Assembly: GCA_022841365.1 (NCBI GenBank)
Contig: JALHRP010000019.1
Span: 1-34,515, forward strand
DNA length: 34,515 nt
Direction: 5' to 3'
Source: Chitinophagaceae bacterium
Lineage (GTDB): Bacteria > Bacteroidota > Bacteroidia > Chitinophagales > Chitinophagaceae
Shown: positions 8,470-16,421 of the stretch, one piece after another
Layout: each line of letters begins with the position of its first letter
Position numbering within the stretch: position 1 is the stretch's first letter
Made by a program: the position numbers and the translations under genes
Notes under the pieces: generated by a model
Told to the model about the DNA's origin: nothing
Database searches by the model: none
What the model saw: the letters and a program-made list of their open reading frames with translations, nothing else

Positions 8470-8889
8470 ATGAATAAAGAATCATTAAAACCGCTTTCCA
8501 TCACATTTGCACTAAGCGCTGTATGGGATATCATTGCAGGCTTCCTTTATATTTTCTATATCGGAACAGGCAGAAAAATTAACAACCCGCCAATAGATCC
8601 TTTCTTTGCTATTTTTTTAGGGTCATTCTTTTTATGCTTCGCATTTATACAATTCATGTCGGCATTCAATATCAGGCGTTATACATTCAATGTTGGCTGT
8701 CTTATACTTGGCAGGGCGTTTTACGTAATTCAGCTGTATACATTCATGGGATTTGTAAATAATTTTCCATCCACATTCTGGTTTACAGGCATTATAGACA
8801 GTGTTTTTATACTACTCTATATCGTTTTTGCAGTAAAGGGAGGATTAAGTGCAAAGGATTTGTTTTTCCCGAAAAGGGTTCATACATAA
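8470..8889 (+). CDS. Small four-helix membrane protein, unknown
   Basis: 139 residues with about four membrane helices (roughly 10-30, 44-66, 74-93, 105-124) and a short charged tail FFPKRVHT. No family signature is visible; the size and helix number resemble DoxX-like proteins but key residues cannot be assigned. It lies 117 bp after the nitroreductase gene and 18 bp before the hydrolase gene, so co-transcription with the hydrolase is likely. Confidence 0.65.
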   Translation: MNKESLKPLSITFALSAVWDIIAGFLYIFYIGTGRKINNPPIDPFFAIFLGSFFLCFAFIQFMSAFNIRRYTFNVGCLILGRAFYVIQLYTFMGFVNNFPSTFWFTGIIDSVFILLYIVFAVKGGLSAKDLFFPKRVHT

Positions 8890-8907
8890 ACGTATCAACA
8901 ATATTCT

Positions 8908-10044
8908 ATGAGAATATCTGAAAAATATATTAAACGAACAGGAATGGCACTACTTTCAATTATAACCGGGTTCGCATTAATTATGCTGATTGTGCTGTTG
9001 ATATACAGCCCCGGCAAGATGAAACCTTATCTTGATCAGAACGGGCATATTCTTTCAGGCAGCCTGAATGAAAAAATATTTATTCCAATTGGCGGGGTAC
9101 AGCAAGGGATGATCATCAAAAGTAAAAACACTAACAATCCTGTTTTACTTTACCTGCATGGCGGTATACCTGATTTCTTTCTTACACAAAAATATCCAAC
9201 CGGCTTTGAAGAGTATTTCACTGTTGTGTGGTGGGAACAGCGTGGATCCGGCCTTTCATATAATAAAAATATTCCCGCAGCATCTCTGAGCCTTGATCAA
9301 ATGATATCCGATACAAAAGAGCTCACCAATTATTTGCGTGCACGGTTTAAAAAAGAGAAGATTTATTTAATGGGCCGCTCAGGAGGAACCTTTATTGGTA
9401 TGCATGTGGCCGCAAATGCACCGGAACTATATCATGCTTATATTGGAATTGGCCAGATGAGTAACCAGCTACAATCAGAACGGGAGTCGTATGAATTGAT
9501 GTTGAAACTGTACAGAGATCAGAACAATACTAAAATGATCAGAAAGCTGGAGGCATCACCCGTTGCAGATATTATTCCGATTGAATACCTTCAACTGCGT
9601 GACGGCGCAATGCATAGTCTTGGAATTGGTACAACACATGATATGCATTCAGTTGTATCGGGCATGTTTATTCCATCGCTTACCTGCAGATCGTATACAC
9701 TAAAAGAAAAAATTAATTTATGGAGAAGTAAAGCCCAATCGGGTGTACATCCACTCTGGAATAAAATGATTACTACAGATCTGAGGCAAGATCTGAGCGA
9801 AATAAAAATTCCTGTTTACTTTTTTCACGGTATTTACGATCATACTGTTTCCTATTCATTAGCCAGGAACTATTATGAAATGCTGCACGCTCCGGTAAAA
9901 GGTTTCTATACGTTTGAGCATTCAGCTCATAGCCCACATTTTGAAGAGCCTTCATTGGTAAGAAAAATAATTGAAACAGATGTATTGCATGCGAAGAACA
10001 ATTTAGCAGATAAAATGAAAGAGAGAACAGGCATGCAGGAATAA
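8908..10044 (+). CDS. Membrane-anchored alpha/beta hydrolase
   Basis: 378 residues. One N-terminal membrane helix (about 12-33) is followed by an alpha/beta-hydrolase domain. The oxyanion strand YLHGGIPD and the segment WWEQRGSGLS are typical of proline-iminopeptidase-like hydrolases. The nucleophile is S158 in GRSGG, with D311 in HGIYDHTV and H341 in EHSAHSPHFEEP completing the triad. The substrate is unknown; family members cleave N-terminal proline or small esters. The anchor most likely places the domain in the periplasm. It is the last gene of the rightward series and is convergent with the VIT1 gene. Confidence 0.85.
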   Translation: MRISEKYIKRTGMALLSIITGFALIMLIVLLIYSPGKMKPYLDQNGHILSGSLNEKIFIPIGGVQQGMIIKSKNTNNPVLLYLHGGIPDFFLTQKYPTGFEEYFTVVWWEQRGSGLSYNKNIPAASLSLDQMISDTKELTNYLRARFKKEKIYLMGRSGGTFIGMHVAANAPELYHAYIGIGQMSNQLQSERESYELMLKLYRDQNNTKMIRKLEASPVADIIPIEYLQLRDGAMHSLGIGTTHDMHSVVSGMFIPSLTCRSYTLKEKINLWRSKAQSGVHPLWNKMITTDLRQDLSEIKIPVYFFHGIYDHTVSYSLARNYYEMLHAPVKGFYTFEHSAHSPHFEEPSLVRKIIETDVLHAKNNLADKMKERTGMQE

Positions 10045-10149
10045 AGTAAACATACTGTTTGCTTCCATGTACTGAATGTAACCGTAAAATGCTGTTTGCA
10101 CTTTACCAAGGAGTACTTCGGTTAAAGGATAAATTTTTATGAATAATAT

Positions 10150-11262
10150 TTATCCAATGTTTACACCTATCAGCTTGCCAACTCCAAATGTAATTGCGGC
10201 GGCAGCAATACCAAACAACACTTGTCTCAACCCCGAGAACCAGATACTTCTTCCGGTAAAAAGTGTAATGGCTGTACCAATTAAAAAAAGTCCGAAGGCG
10301 CTGAGAACAACACTCCAGATGACAGCTGTTAATCCGGCAAAGAAAATAAACGGAATCACCGGAATAACTGCACCTGCAGCAAATAAAATAAAAGATGCTA
10401 CAGCAGCCGTCCATGCAGAGCTTTTCAACTCTTCGGCCTGAATGCCCAGTTCCTCTTTCACTAAAATTTCATGTGCAGTAGTTGGATTTGCGATCATCTC
10501 ATCTGCCATTTGTTTTGCCTGTTCTGCAGGTATTCCTTTGGCAATGTATATAAGCTGAAGTTCTTTTGCTTCCGTTTCAGGATTGGTTTTGATCTCTTCC
10601 ATTTCAAGTGCCATTTGTCGTTCATACAGTTCCTGCGAACTCTTAACAGAAATCCATTCGCCCAATGCCATTGATAAAGCACCGGCCAGCAATCCGGCTA
10701 ACCCTGCAAGTAAAACGGCATTTTCTCCGTTGGTTGCTCCGGCAACACCCATGATCAGGCTCATGTTTGAAACCAGTCCGTCATTGGCCCCCAGCACTGC
10801 TGCCCGCAACGCATTACCACCAATTGATTTGTGCCGCCTGCCTTCGAGCTTAGCCAACCCCTCACTGCTTATTTTACTTTGAGAGTGAATCAGATTTTGT
10901 AAAATTTTTACATGATTCGTTTCATTTCCATTCAATGAAAAATGCTGCTGCTGTTTATCATTCATCTGTTTGTAAGCAAGAGATTTTTCGGTTTGCAGCA
11001 GTGTATCCAGCACATACTCATATCCAAATAATTTACCGATCCGGTTCAGTGTTTTTGCACGTAATGAAGGTCCGGGTATTTGAACCGCTTCGCCTTTTTT
11101 ACTTTCTTTCGCAAGTATACTTTCTGCATGACCTATTTCAATTTTGGCCAGTTCACTGTATAAAGCAGCAATAGAAGAATTTGTTTCGGACAGTGCCAAC
11201 TGCTCATACAGAAAGGCAGCATCAATTTCTGTTTGTACAACGTCTGCCTTATTATTTTTCAT
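10150..11262 (-). CDS. Ferritin-like/VIT1 fusion metal transporter (MbfA-like)
   Basis: 370 residues. The N-terminal ~130 residues form a rubrerythrin-like four-helix region with metal-ligand style E and H residues (TEIDAAFLYEQLA, EIGHAESILAKE, NETNHVKIL). The C-terminal ~230 residues form a VIT1/CCC1 domain with AAVLGANDGLVSNMSLIMGV, an amphipathic loop rich in glutamate after the second helix (YERQMALEMEEIKTNPETEA), and three C-terminal helices. This is the architecture of membrane-bound ferritin (MbfA), an iron exporter in Bradyrhizobium and Agrobacterium. Fe/Mn export is the likely role. The upstream region carries a TTGTAC / GTGTAA pair 14 bp apart, a poor relative of the dyad described below. 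Confidence 0.85.
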   Translation of the reverse strand: MKNNKADVVQTEIDAAFLYEQLALSETNSSIAALYSELAKIEIGHAESILAKESKKGEAVQIPGPSLRAKTLNRIGKLFGYEYVLDTLLQTEKSLAYKQMNDKQQQHFSLNGNETNHVKILQNLIHSQSKISSEGLAKLEGRRHKSIGGNALRAAVLGANDGLVSNMSLIMGVAGATNGENAVLLAGLAGLLAGALSMALGEWISVKSSQELYERQMALEMEEIKTNPETEAKELQLIYIAKGIPAEQAKQMADEMIANPTTAHEILVKEELGIQAEELKSSAWTAAVASFILFAAGAVIPVIPFIFFAGLTAVIWSVVLSAFGLFLIGTAITLFTGRSIWFSGLRQVLFGIAAAAITFGVGKLIGVNIG

Positions 11263-11490
11263 ATTTCGTTTGTTTTATGAAATAGAGAAAATATCGCTAA
11301 CAACTTTACCATATGCTGCTTCACTTTACAATCTTCTGCACAATCAAAAAATAAAAATACTGCAGCTGCAAGAGTAATTTTCTGACGGCAATCAGTTGTA
11401 CAACCAATTATGATTGTGTAACAGATCAGGTTATTCCAAAAAAAACAACATCAACAAAGTCAAAACACAACGGTCTGTACAGAATAAAAA

Positions 11491-11510
11491 AAGCCGGGAA
11501 AACCCGGCTT
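11491..11510 (-). terminator. Intrinsic terminator of the HMA gene
   Basis: An 8-bp perfect stem AAGCCGGG / CCCGGCTT with a 4-base loop. On the minus strand it is followed by five or more Ts. It lies 22 bp beyond the stop of the gene at 11533-11748. Confidence 0.85.
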
Positions 11511-11532
11511 AACCAATGCATAAAACCCAACT

Positions 11533-11748
11533 CTAAACCATTTTTTCGGCTTTAAATCCGGCTTCCTGAACCGCCTTTATTACTTCCTGTTCTGATAAAT
11601 TTCCTTCCGTTTTAACCGTTAATACCTTGTCAGGATTTTCAGTATTCACTTCCCAGTTTTCCCTGCCAATTTGATCATCTAAAAATGGTGTAGCCTTTGC
11701 TATGCATCCGGAGCATTTAATAGTTGTTTTAAATTTCAAAATTTCCAT
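11533..11748 (-). CDS. Heavy-metal-associated (HMA) domain protein, copper-chaperone-like
   Basis: 71 residues forming one HMA ferredoxin-like fold, with the metal motif C-S-G-C at residues 12-15 and the C-terminal V-x-x-AGF-x-A signature. Proteins like this carry Cu(I) or a similar soft metal to a CopA ATPase or to regulators in the cytoplasm. A short operon of one gene: it is followed by its own terminator. The small protein at 22540-22779 is a clear relative that has lost both cysteines. Which metal is bound cannot be told from sequence. Confidence 0.85.
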   Translation of the reverse strand: MEILKFKTTIKCSGCIAKATPFLDDQIGRENWEVNTENPDKVLTVKTEGNLSEQEVIKAVQEAGFKAEKMV

Positions 11749-11902
11749 TGTATCTGATTTATTAAACTGTTACTGTAAGCGATGTAAAATTACACCGGGC
11801 TGTTGCCCTGATTGTTATATAATAAACGGAGAGAGTTATTAAATTTCAAGAGAGTTGATTTCATATATTAAAACAACATTCATTTCCATTGATAAGGTTG
11901 CT

Positions 11903-13318
11903 TTATTTTGATTGTTTTATTTTGATTGCTGCAATAAATATTGCCACCACACTTAAAATGGCTGCACAGATAAACGCAACTTTAAACCCTTCATTCAATG
12001 CCTGCGATTCTCCAACTCCATTTGCAACAGAGATCCTGGTTACAGATGATGAGATCACTACAATTACAGCAAGACCCAATGCAGAACCAATCTGATAACT
12101 CGTATTTACAATACCTGAAGCAAGACCTGTTTCTTCCGGTTTTGCACCGGAGATGGCAGCCATTGTACCGGGAATATAAGCGAGCGACATACCCAGCGCA
12201 GCAAACAATGAGGCGGGCAATACACTGCTAATGAATGTACCATTGGGCGAAACAGTGCTGAACATTATTAAAGAAATAGTGAGGAAAATAAGCCCGACCA
12301 GCAAATTGGCTTTGAATCCGAACCTTGCTACCAGCTTGCCGGTGAAACCTATCATCACTACCATGATCATAATCGTCATTGGTAATAATGCCAAGCCGCT
12401 GTTAAAAGCGTTTAAGTGTAAAATTTGCTGCAGGTATAAGTTTAAAAAGAACCATAAAGGAACCCATGCAGCAGCCATTAATCCCATCACAATATTTCCT
12501 GCAGACAAGTTGGGCACTTTGAAAATATATAAAGGTAGCAAAGGGTTTTGTTTTGTTTTTTGAAGAATAATAAAAGCAATAAACAATATTGCCGCTATTA
12601 CGATCATACCGATTGTTTGTGCAGATAGCCAACCAACAGATTCGGCAGATACAATTGCATACACCAGTAAGATCAGAGAAACGGTGGCAAGTACAGCACC
12701 TTTCCAGTCTATCTTGCCGGGTGTTTTTCTTCCTGAAAGCAGATAGGTTTTACATAAACTGAGTACCAGCAGTGCAATTGGAATATTGATATAAAAAACC
12801 CAGCGCCAATCCATCCATTCTGTGATTACTCCACCAAAGAATACACCGGCAGAACCGCCTGCTGCGGCAGAAGCTCCCCAAAAGCCAAATGCTTTTCCTA
12901 ATTCCTTTGGATCAGTAAATGTTGTCATTAATAAAGTCATGGCGGCCGGTGCAATTAGTGCTGAGCCTAAGCCCTGAACAGCTCTTCCGGCATTTAATGA
13001 TTCGGGAGACCAGGCTGCACCAGCCAGTAATGATGCTGCGGCGAGAATAGCAAAGCCCCATATAAACATTTTTCTTGCACCAAAAAGATCAGACAGTCTG
13101 CCGCCAAGTAACAGAATTCCTCCAAATAAAATAACATAGGCATTAAATATCCATTGCAGGCCACTTTGTGTATAACCTAAATCATTTTTGATAGCAGGTA
13201 ATGCTACACCAATTATTGAGGTATCCATAATTACCATGAATTGCGCAGTACATAAAAGCGCAAGCGCTGCCCATCTTTTTTCATACATTTTTTTTGGAAC
13301 GTTTGCTGTTGTTTGCAT
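11903..13318 (-). CDS. MFS drug exporter, DHA2 (14-TM) family
   Basis: 471 residues with about 14 hydrophobic helices. It has motif D1-like MDTSIIGVALPAI (residues 31-43), motif A GGRLSDLFGARK (72-83) between helices 2 and 3, and motif C-type GGSAGVFFGG in helix 5. These mark the EmrB/QacA (DHA2) group of proton-driven multidrug exporters in the inner membrane. No EmrA partner is adjacent. The promoter region carries an exact TTATAC-N15-GTATAA dyad 49-75 bp upstream of the ATG, shared with the RND and copper genes, so it may respond to the same signal. Confidence 0.9.
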   Translation of the reverse strand: MQTTANVPKKMYEKRWAALALLCTAQFMVIMDTSIIGVALPAIKNDLGYTQSGLQWIFNAYVILFGGILLLGGRLSDLFGARKMFIWGFAILAAASLLAGAAWSPESLNAGRAVQGLGSALIAPAAMTLLMTTFTDPKELGKAFGFWGASAAAGGSAGVFFGGVITEWMDWRWVFYINIPIALLVLSLCKTYLLSGRKTPGKIDWKGAVLATVSLILLVYAIVSAESVGWLSAQTIGMIVIAAILFIAFIILQKTKQNPLLPLYIFKVPNLSAGNIVMGLMAAAWVPLWFFLNLYLQQILHLNAFNSGLALLPMTIMIMVVMIGFTGKLVARFGFKANLLVGLIFLTISLIMFSTVSPNGTFISSVLPASLFAALGMSLAYIPGTMAAISGAKPEETGLASGIVNTSYQIGSALGLAVIVVISSSVTRISVANGVGESQALNEGFKVAFICAAILSVVAIFIAAIKIKQSK

Positions 13319-13623
13319 ACGATTATTTTTAGACCGTAAAGCTAATTTGCTTGTTGCCCCTTCTTCTTATACTATGACGGATAAAATGTATAAGATTACA
13401 GGTATTGAATAATTTAAAAATTGATTGATAAAGTTTAAACAGTCAATAAATCTGCCTTGAAATTTGAGAAATGAGTTATTGATTTATGAAAAGCTCGATC
13501 ACAGCATCTGTTTCGTTAAAGCCGTCTTTCAACAAGCGAGTAAGATTTTTTTAATTCCCTATGCCTTCTTTTAAAAAGAATGTTCTATGAACAGGCGTTG
13601 CTTTAAAATAGCAGAACCATTTT
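13319..13623. other. 305-bp gap between MFS and decarboxylase genes
   Basis: It holds the dyad at 13367-13393 near the MFS start. The rest (13394-13623) shows no gene: leftward frames are broken by stops, although a 24-codon stretch ending near 13480 has protein-like composition and might be the relic of a gene end. No clear terminator for the decarboxylase operon was found. Confidence 0.5.
13367..13393 (-). promoter_or_regulatory. Regulatory dyad copy A, upstream of the MFS gene
   Basis: Exact TTATAC and GTATAA half-sites with 15 bp between them, 49 bp from the MFS start. Together with copies B-E it shares an outer extension, TGTATAnnATTnC, on the distal side. Two exact copies of a 12-base pattern would not be expected by chance in 34.5 kb. 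Confidence 0.7.
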
Positions 13624-15060
13624 TTAATGAGAATGATCAAAGGCTTCCAATGCATTTAATAATTCATTCCAAATAATCTGTACATCCTTTTCTGTTGACC
13701 GCCAGTTAACAAATGCAGCCCTGATGCCGAAAGAGTTATTGTATAAAGTAGGCGTCATAAATACTTTCCCACTTTCATTAAGTAAGGAAAGAAAGAGTTT
13801 TATTTTATGACTGCTGTGTTTGTAATTTGATAAAGTAAAGCAAACCGTGTTAAGTCTTACCGGTGCCATTTGTTCAAAGGCCTGGTGCCCGTCAATCAGT
13901 TTACCTAAGAGCTGGGCCAGGCGAATATTATTTTCAACTATATCAGCATAGCCTTTTTTACCATAGGCCATCAGGCTAAACCATGCAGGCAAAGCCCGCA
14001 GCCGTCTTGAGTTCTCCGGCAAAAAATTCATGAAAGTGAAATCAGCCATCGGATCGCCCAGATAAGGTGCATTTGAATTCTGAAAGGTTTCTACCTGCAG
14101 CATTTTATGTTCGTCCTTTACAAAAAACACAGCGCTGTCATAAGGAACATTCAACCACTTATGACAATCAATGGCAATGCTGTCTGCATATTCCCACCCG
14201 TTTAACAAATGTTTATGTGTTGAAGTACATGCGGCATAAGCACCAAAAGCAGCATCAATATGCCACCAGAAATGATATTTAGTTTTCAGCAAAGCGATAG
14301 CCTGCATATCATCAAAATCTACGGTATTCACTGTTCCGCCGCTACTGATGAATATACAAGGCTCATTACTGAAAGCCTGAAGCGTCTCTTCCAAAAATGT
14401 AATATCAACTGCTTCACGGTTTCCATCAGCTGTTTTTAATTTTATAAAATTAGCACTACCCAATCCCAACATGGAAAGTGATTTAACAGAAGAAGAGTGT
14501 GGTGTAGCTGATAATACCTTTATCTTTTTTGTTACGCCGTCCTTTGCAATATCCAGCTGTTGCATTTTTCCTGCCCATTGTCTTGCCACCGCAAGGCAGG
14601 TGAAATTAGACATGGTTGCGCCGCTAACAAAGCCTCCAAGAAATGTTTTGGGCAAATCAAAAAGCTGCAATAAAAGCTGAATGGTATCTAATTCAATCAA
14701 TGCTGAACGGTCGCCTGCGCCGGTGGTTGCAAACGAATTCTGGTCATAAACAGAAGTAAGCCAATCGCCCATAATAGATGCAGGTGTTGTACCGCCTATT
14801 ACAAACCCCAGATAACGTGGACCAGAAGAAGCAACAATAGAAGACAGATACTTATTATTGAACAGCCCCAAAGCATATTCTGCCCCTGCACTATCCACGG
14901 GCAAAATATTTTCAATATCATCTTTCCAGCTATCATTAGACGTAGGAATTTCATCAATATGATGCAGATACTGCAAAGCCTGCTGCTTTACTTTGTCCAA
15001 CAGTTCGGTGATGAAGACCGAATCTTGTTGCAATACAGATGTTGAGTATTCTTTTCTCAT
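13624..15060 (-). CDS. PLP-dependent group II decarboxylase
   Basis: 478 residues of the aromatic-amino-acid/glutamate decarboxylase fold (type I PLP). K301 in DCHKWLN is the Schiff-base lysine, D269 in HIDAAFG holds the pyridine nitrogen, and H188 in TPHSSS stacks on the ring. The substrate (aromatic amino acid, glutamate, 2,4-diaminobutyrate or another) cannot be decided here. Its ATG overlaps the TGA of the TolC gene by ATGA, making it the fourth gene of the RND operon. This is unusual: the amine product, or a related molecule, may be what the pump exports. Confidence 0.85.
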   Translation of the reverse strand: MRKEYSTSVLQQDSVFITELLDKVKQQALQYLHHIDEIPTSNDSWKDDIENILPVDSAGAEYALGLFNNKYLSSIVASSGPRYLGFVIGGTTPASIMGDWLTSVYDQNSFATTGAGDRSALIELDTIQLLLQLFDLPKTFLGGFVSGATMSNFTCLAVARQWAGKMQQLDIAKDGVTKKIKVLSATPHSSSVKSLSMLGLGSANFIKLKTADGNREAVDITFLEETLQAFSNEPCIFISSGGTVNTVDFDDMQAIALLKTKYHFWWHIDAAFGAYAACTSTHKHLLNGWEYADSIAIDCHKWLNVPYDSAVFFVKDEHKMLQVETFQNSNAPYLGDPMADFTFMNFLPENSRRLRALPAWFSLMAYGKKGYADIVENNIRLAQLLGKLIDGHQAFEQMAPVRLNTVCFTLSNYKHSSHKIKLFLSLLNESGKVFMTPTLYNNSFGIRAAFVNWRSTEKDVQIIWNELLNALEAFDHSH

Positions 15061-16388
15061 AAATGTAATAAACCCATTGCACTCTGCAGTTGAACTTCAC
15101 TTAGCCTGATTGAATAGATAGCCTGCAGGTTATCGAGCTTTGCTTTTGTTAAACCTAATTCTGCGTCCGCCAGTTCAAGACGATTACCTAACCCATTCCG
15201 ATACCGGTCATTCATCATGTTATAATTAATTTGAGCAGCCTCTACATTTTGCTGCCTGATCTTCCATTGGTTGAGTGCTTCCTGAAAATTGGCAGACAGG
15301 TAGATTAGTTCCGTTTGTATACTGTTTTTTAATTTTGCCAATAATAAATCTGCTTGCTTTATTTCTAAGTGTGATTGAACCGATTTATATTTTAAACGAC
15401 TTCCTGAGTATATGGGTATACTTAGCTTAACCCCGGCAAATGAGGTGCGGGGAAAACTATATTTCCAAAAGCGGAGATTGTCTTCCTGTGATTGTAACTG
15501 ATACTGTGCCATAACAGATAACCGTGGTTTGAATTCTGCTTTTGCTCCGGTCAATTGTTCTTTCTTTTGATCCAGCATCAGCGACTGTATTTTTAAATCT
15601 TTACGATTATCTAAAGCTACTGCAAGTCCGGAGCTTGTAATTTGAAACATCGTTTCTTCAATAGATATTGTGAGACTGTCAGTAAGTAACAGTTGAACAT
15701 TATTTTCAACACCCATCAATTGCTTTAACTGAACAGACAAAACATTGATATTATTATTCAATGCCGATATTGCTGCTGCAAGATTTTGTACAGAAATATA
15801 ATGGCTTAACGTATCTGTTTTCAGATTTTTTCCCTGTAGAAATAATGAACGGGAATCTGCCAAGGCTCTTTCATTCCTTTGCAGGCTCTGTTCCAGCAAT
15901 ACTTTCCGCTCTTTACTAAGTAATACCGTTAAGTATAATTGTGTTATGTCCAAAGCCAGTTGCTCTTCTGTTTGTTTTGTCTCCTGTTTTTGAATTTCCC
16001 TGTTAAACCCCGCCAACTTTACGTTGCTTTTTAAAACAGGGTTCAGAACAGGATAACTGGCAGTGATGTTTCCGTCAAATGCAAAGCGGCCCCCGAACCT
16101 TACATCGTATACTTTTTGAGGCAGTGTTTCACTACGTAAAAAAATTACCGGCCGTTCTCCATAAACAGTGTATGCAGCATTAAACGAAACCGTGGGTAGT
16201 AAAAAACTTTTTGCTTCTTTTACCACTTCTTCCATTTTTTGATTTTGAAGCACCTGAACCTGAAGCTGGCGGTTACCTTTGGAAGCAAGTTGCAAGGCTT
16301 CCTTTAATGTTAATTCAACTGTTTGTGCGTTTGCACTATTTATTAGTAATGATAACAGCAGCATTATCATCTGGTATTGCTTTTTCAT
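15057..16388 (-). CDS. TolC-family outer-membrane efflux protein
   Basis: 443 residues with a signal peptide ending SANA-QT (cleavage near residue 22). The rest is two repeats of long coiled-coil helices separated by short beta segments, the TolC arrangement (LTLKEALQLASKGNRQLQVQ at the start of repeat one; NRYRNGLG-type turn seen as NDRYRNGLGNRLELADAE in repeat two). It forms the trimeric outer-membrane channel for the RND pump encoded just upstream. The gap to the permease gene is 33 bp, and it overlaps the decarboxylase gene. Confidence 0.92.
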   Translation of the reverse strand: MKKQYQMIMLLLSLLINSANAQTVELTLKEALQLASKGNRQLQVQVLQNQKMEEVVKEAKSFLLPTVSFNAAYTVYGERPVIFLRSETLPQKVYDVRFGGRFAFDGNITASYPVLNPVLKSNVKLAGFNREIQKQETKQTEEQLALDITQLYLTVLLSKERKVLLEQSLQRNERALADSRSLFLQGKNLKTDTLSHYISVQNLAAAISALNNNINVLSVQLKQLMGVENNVQLLLTDSLTISIEETMFQITSSGLAVALDNRKDLKIQSLMLDQKKEQLTGAKAEFKPRLSVMAQYQLQSQEDNLRFWKYSFPRTSFAGVKLSIPIYSGSRLKYKSVQSHLEIKQADLLLAKLKNSIQTELIYLSANFQEALNQWKIRQQNVEAAQINYNMMNDRYRNGLGNRLELADAELGLTKAKLDNLQAIYSIRLSEVQLQSAMGLLHL

Positions 16389-16421
16389 AACTTTTAATTT
16401 GCGTTTGTTTTGCCATTTATT

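Noticed and set aside
10044-10064. Weak hairpin between the hydrolase and VIT1 genes
   Set aside because: The 9-bp stem needs a G-U pair and is AT-rich, and no T-run follows; not convincing as a terminator.
11784-11822. Possible sixth copy of the regulatory dyad before the HMA gene at 11533
   Set aside because: TTACAC and GTTATA/ATATAA are present, but the spacing is 18 or 21 bp rather than 15.
13394-13600. Broken gene remnant ahead of the MFS gene
   Set aside because: A 24-codon stretch looks protein-like, but stops interrupt all frames and no family is recognisable.
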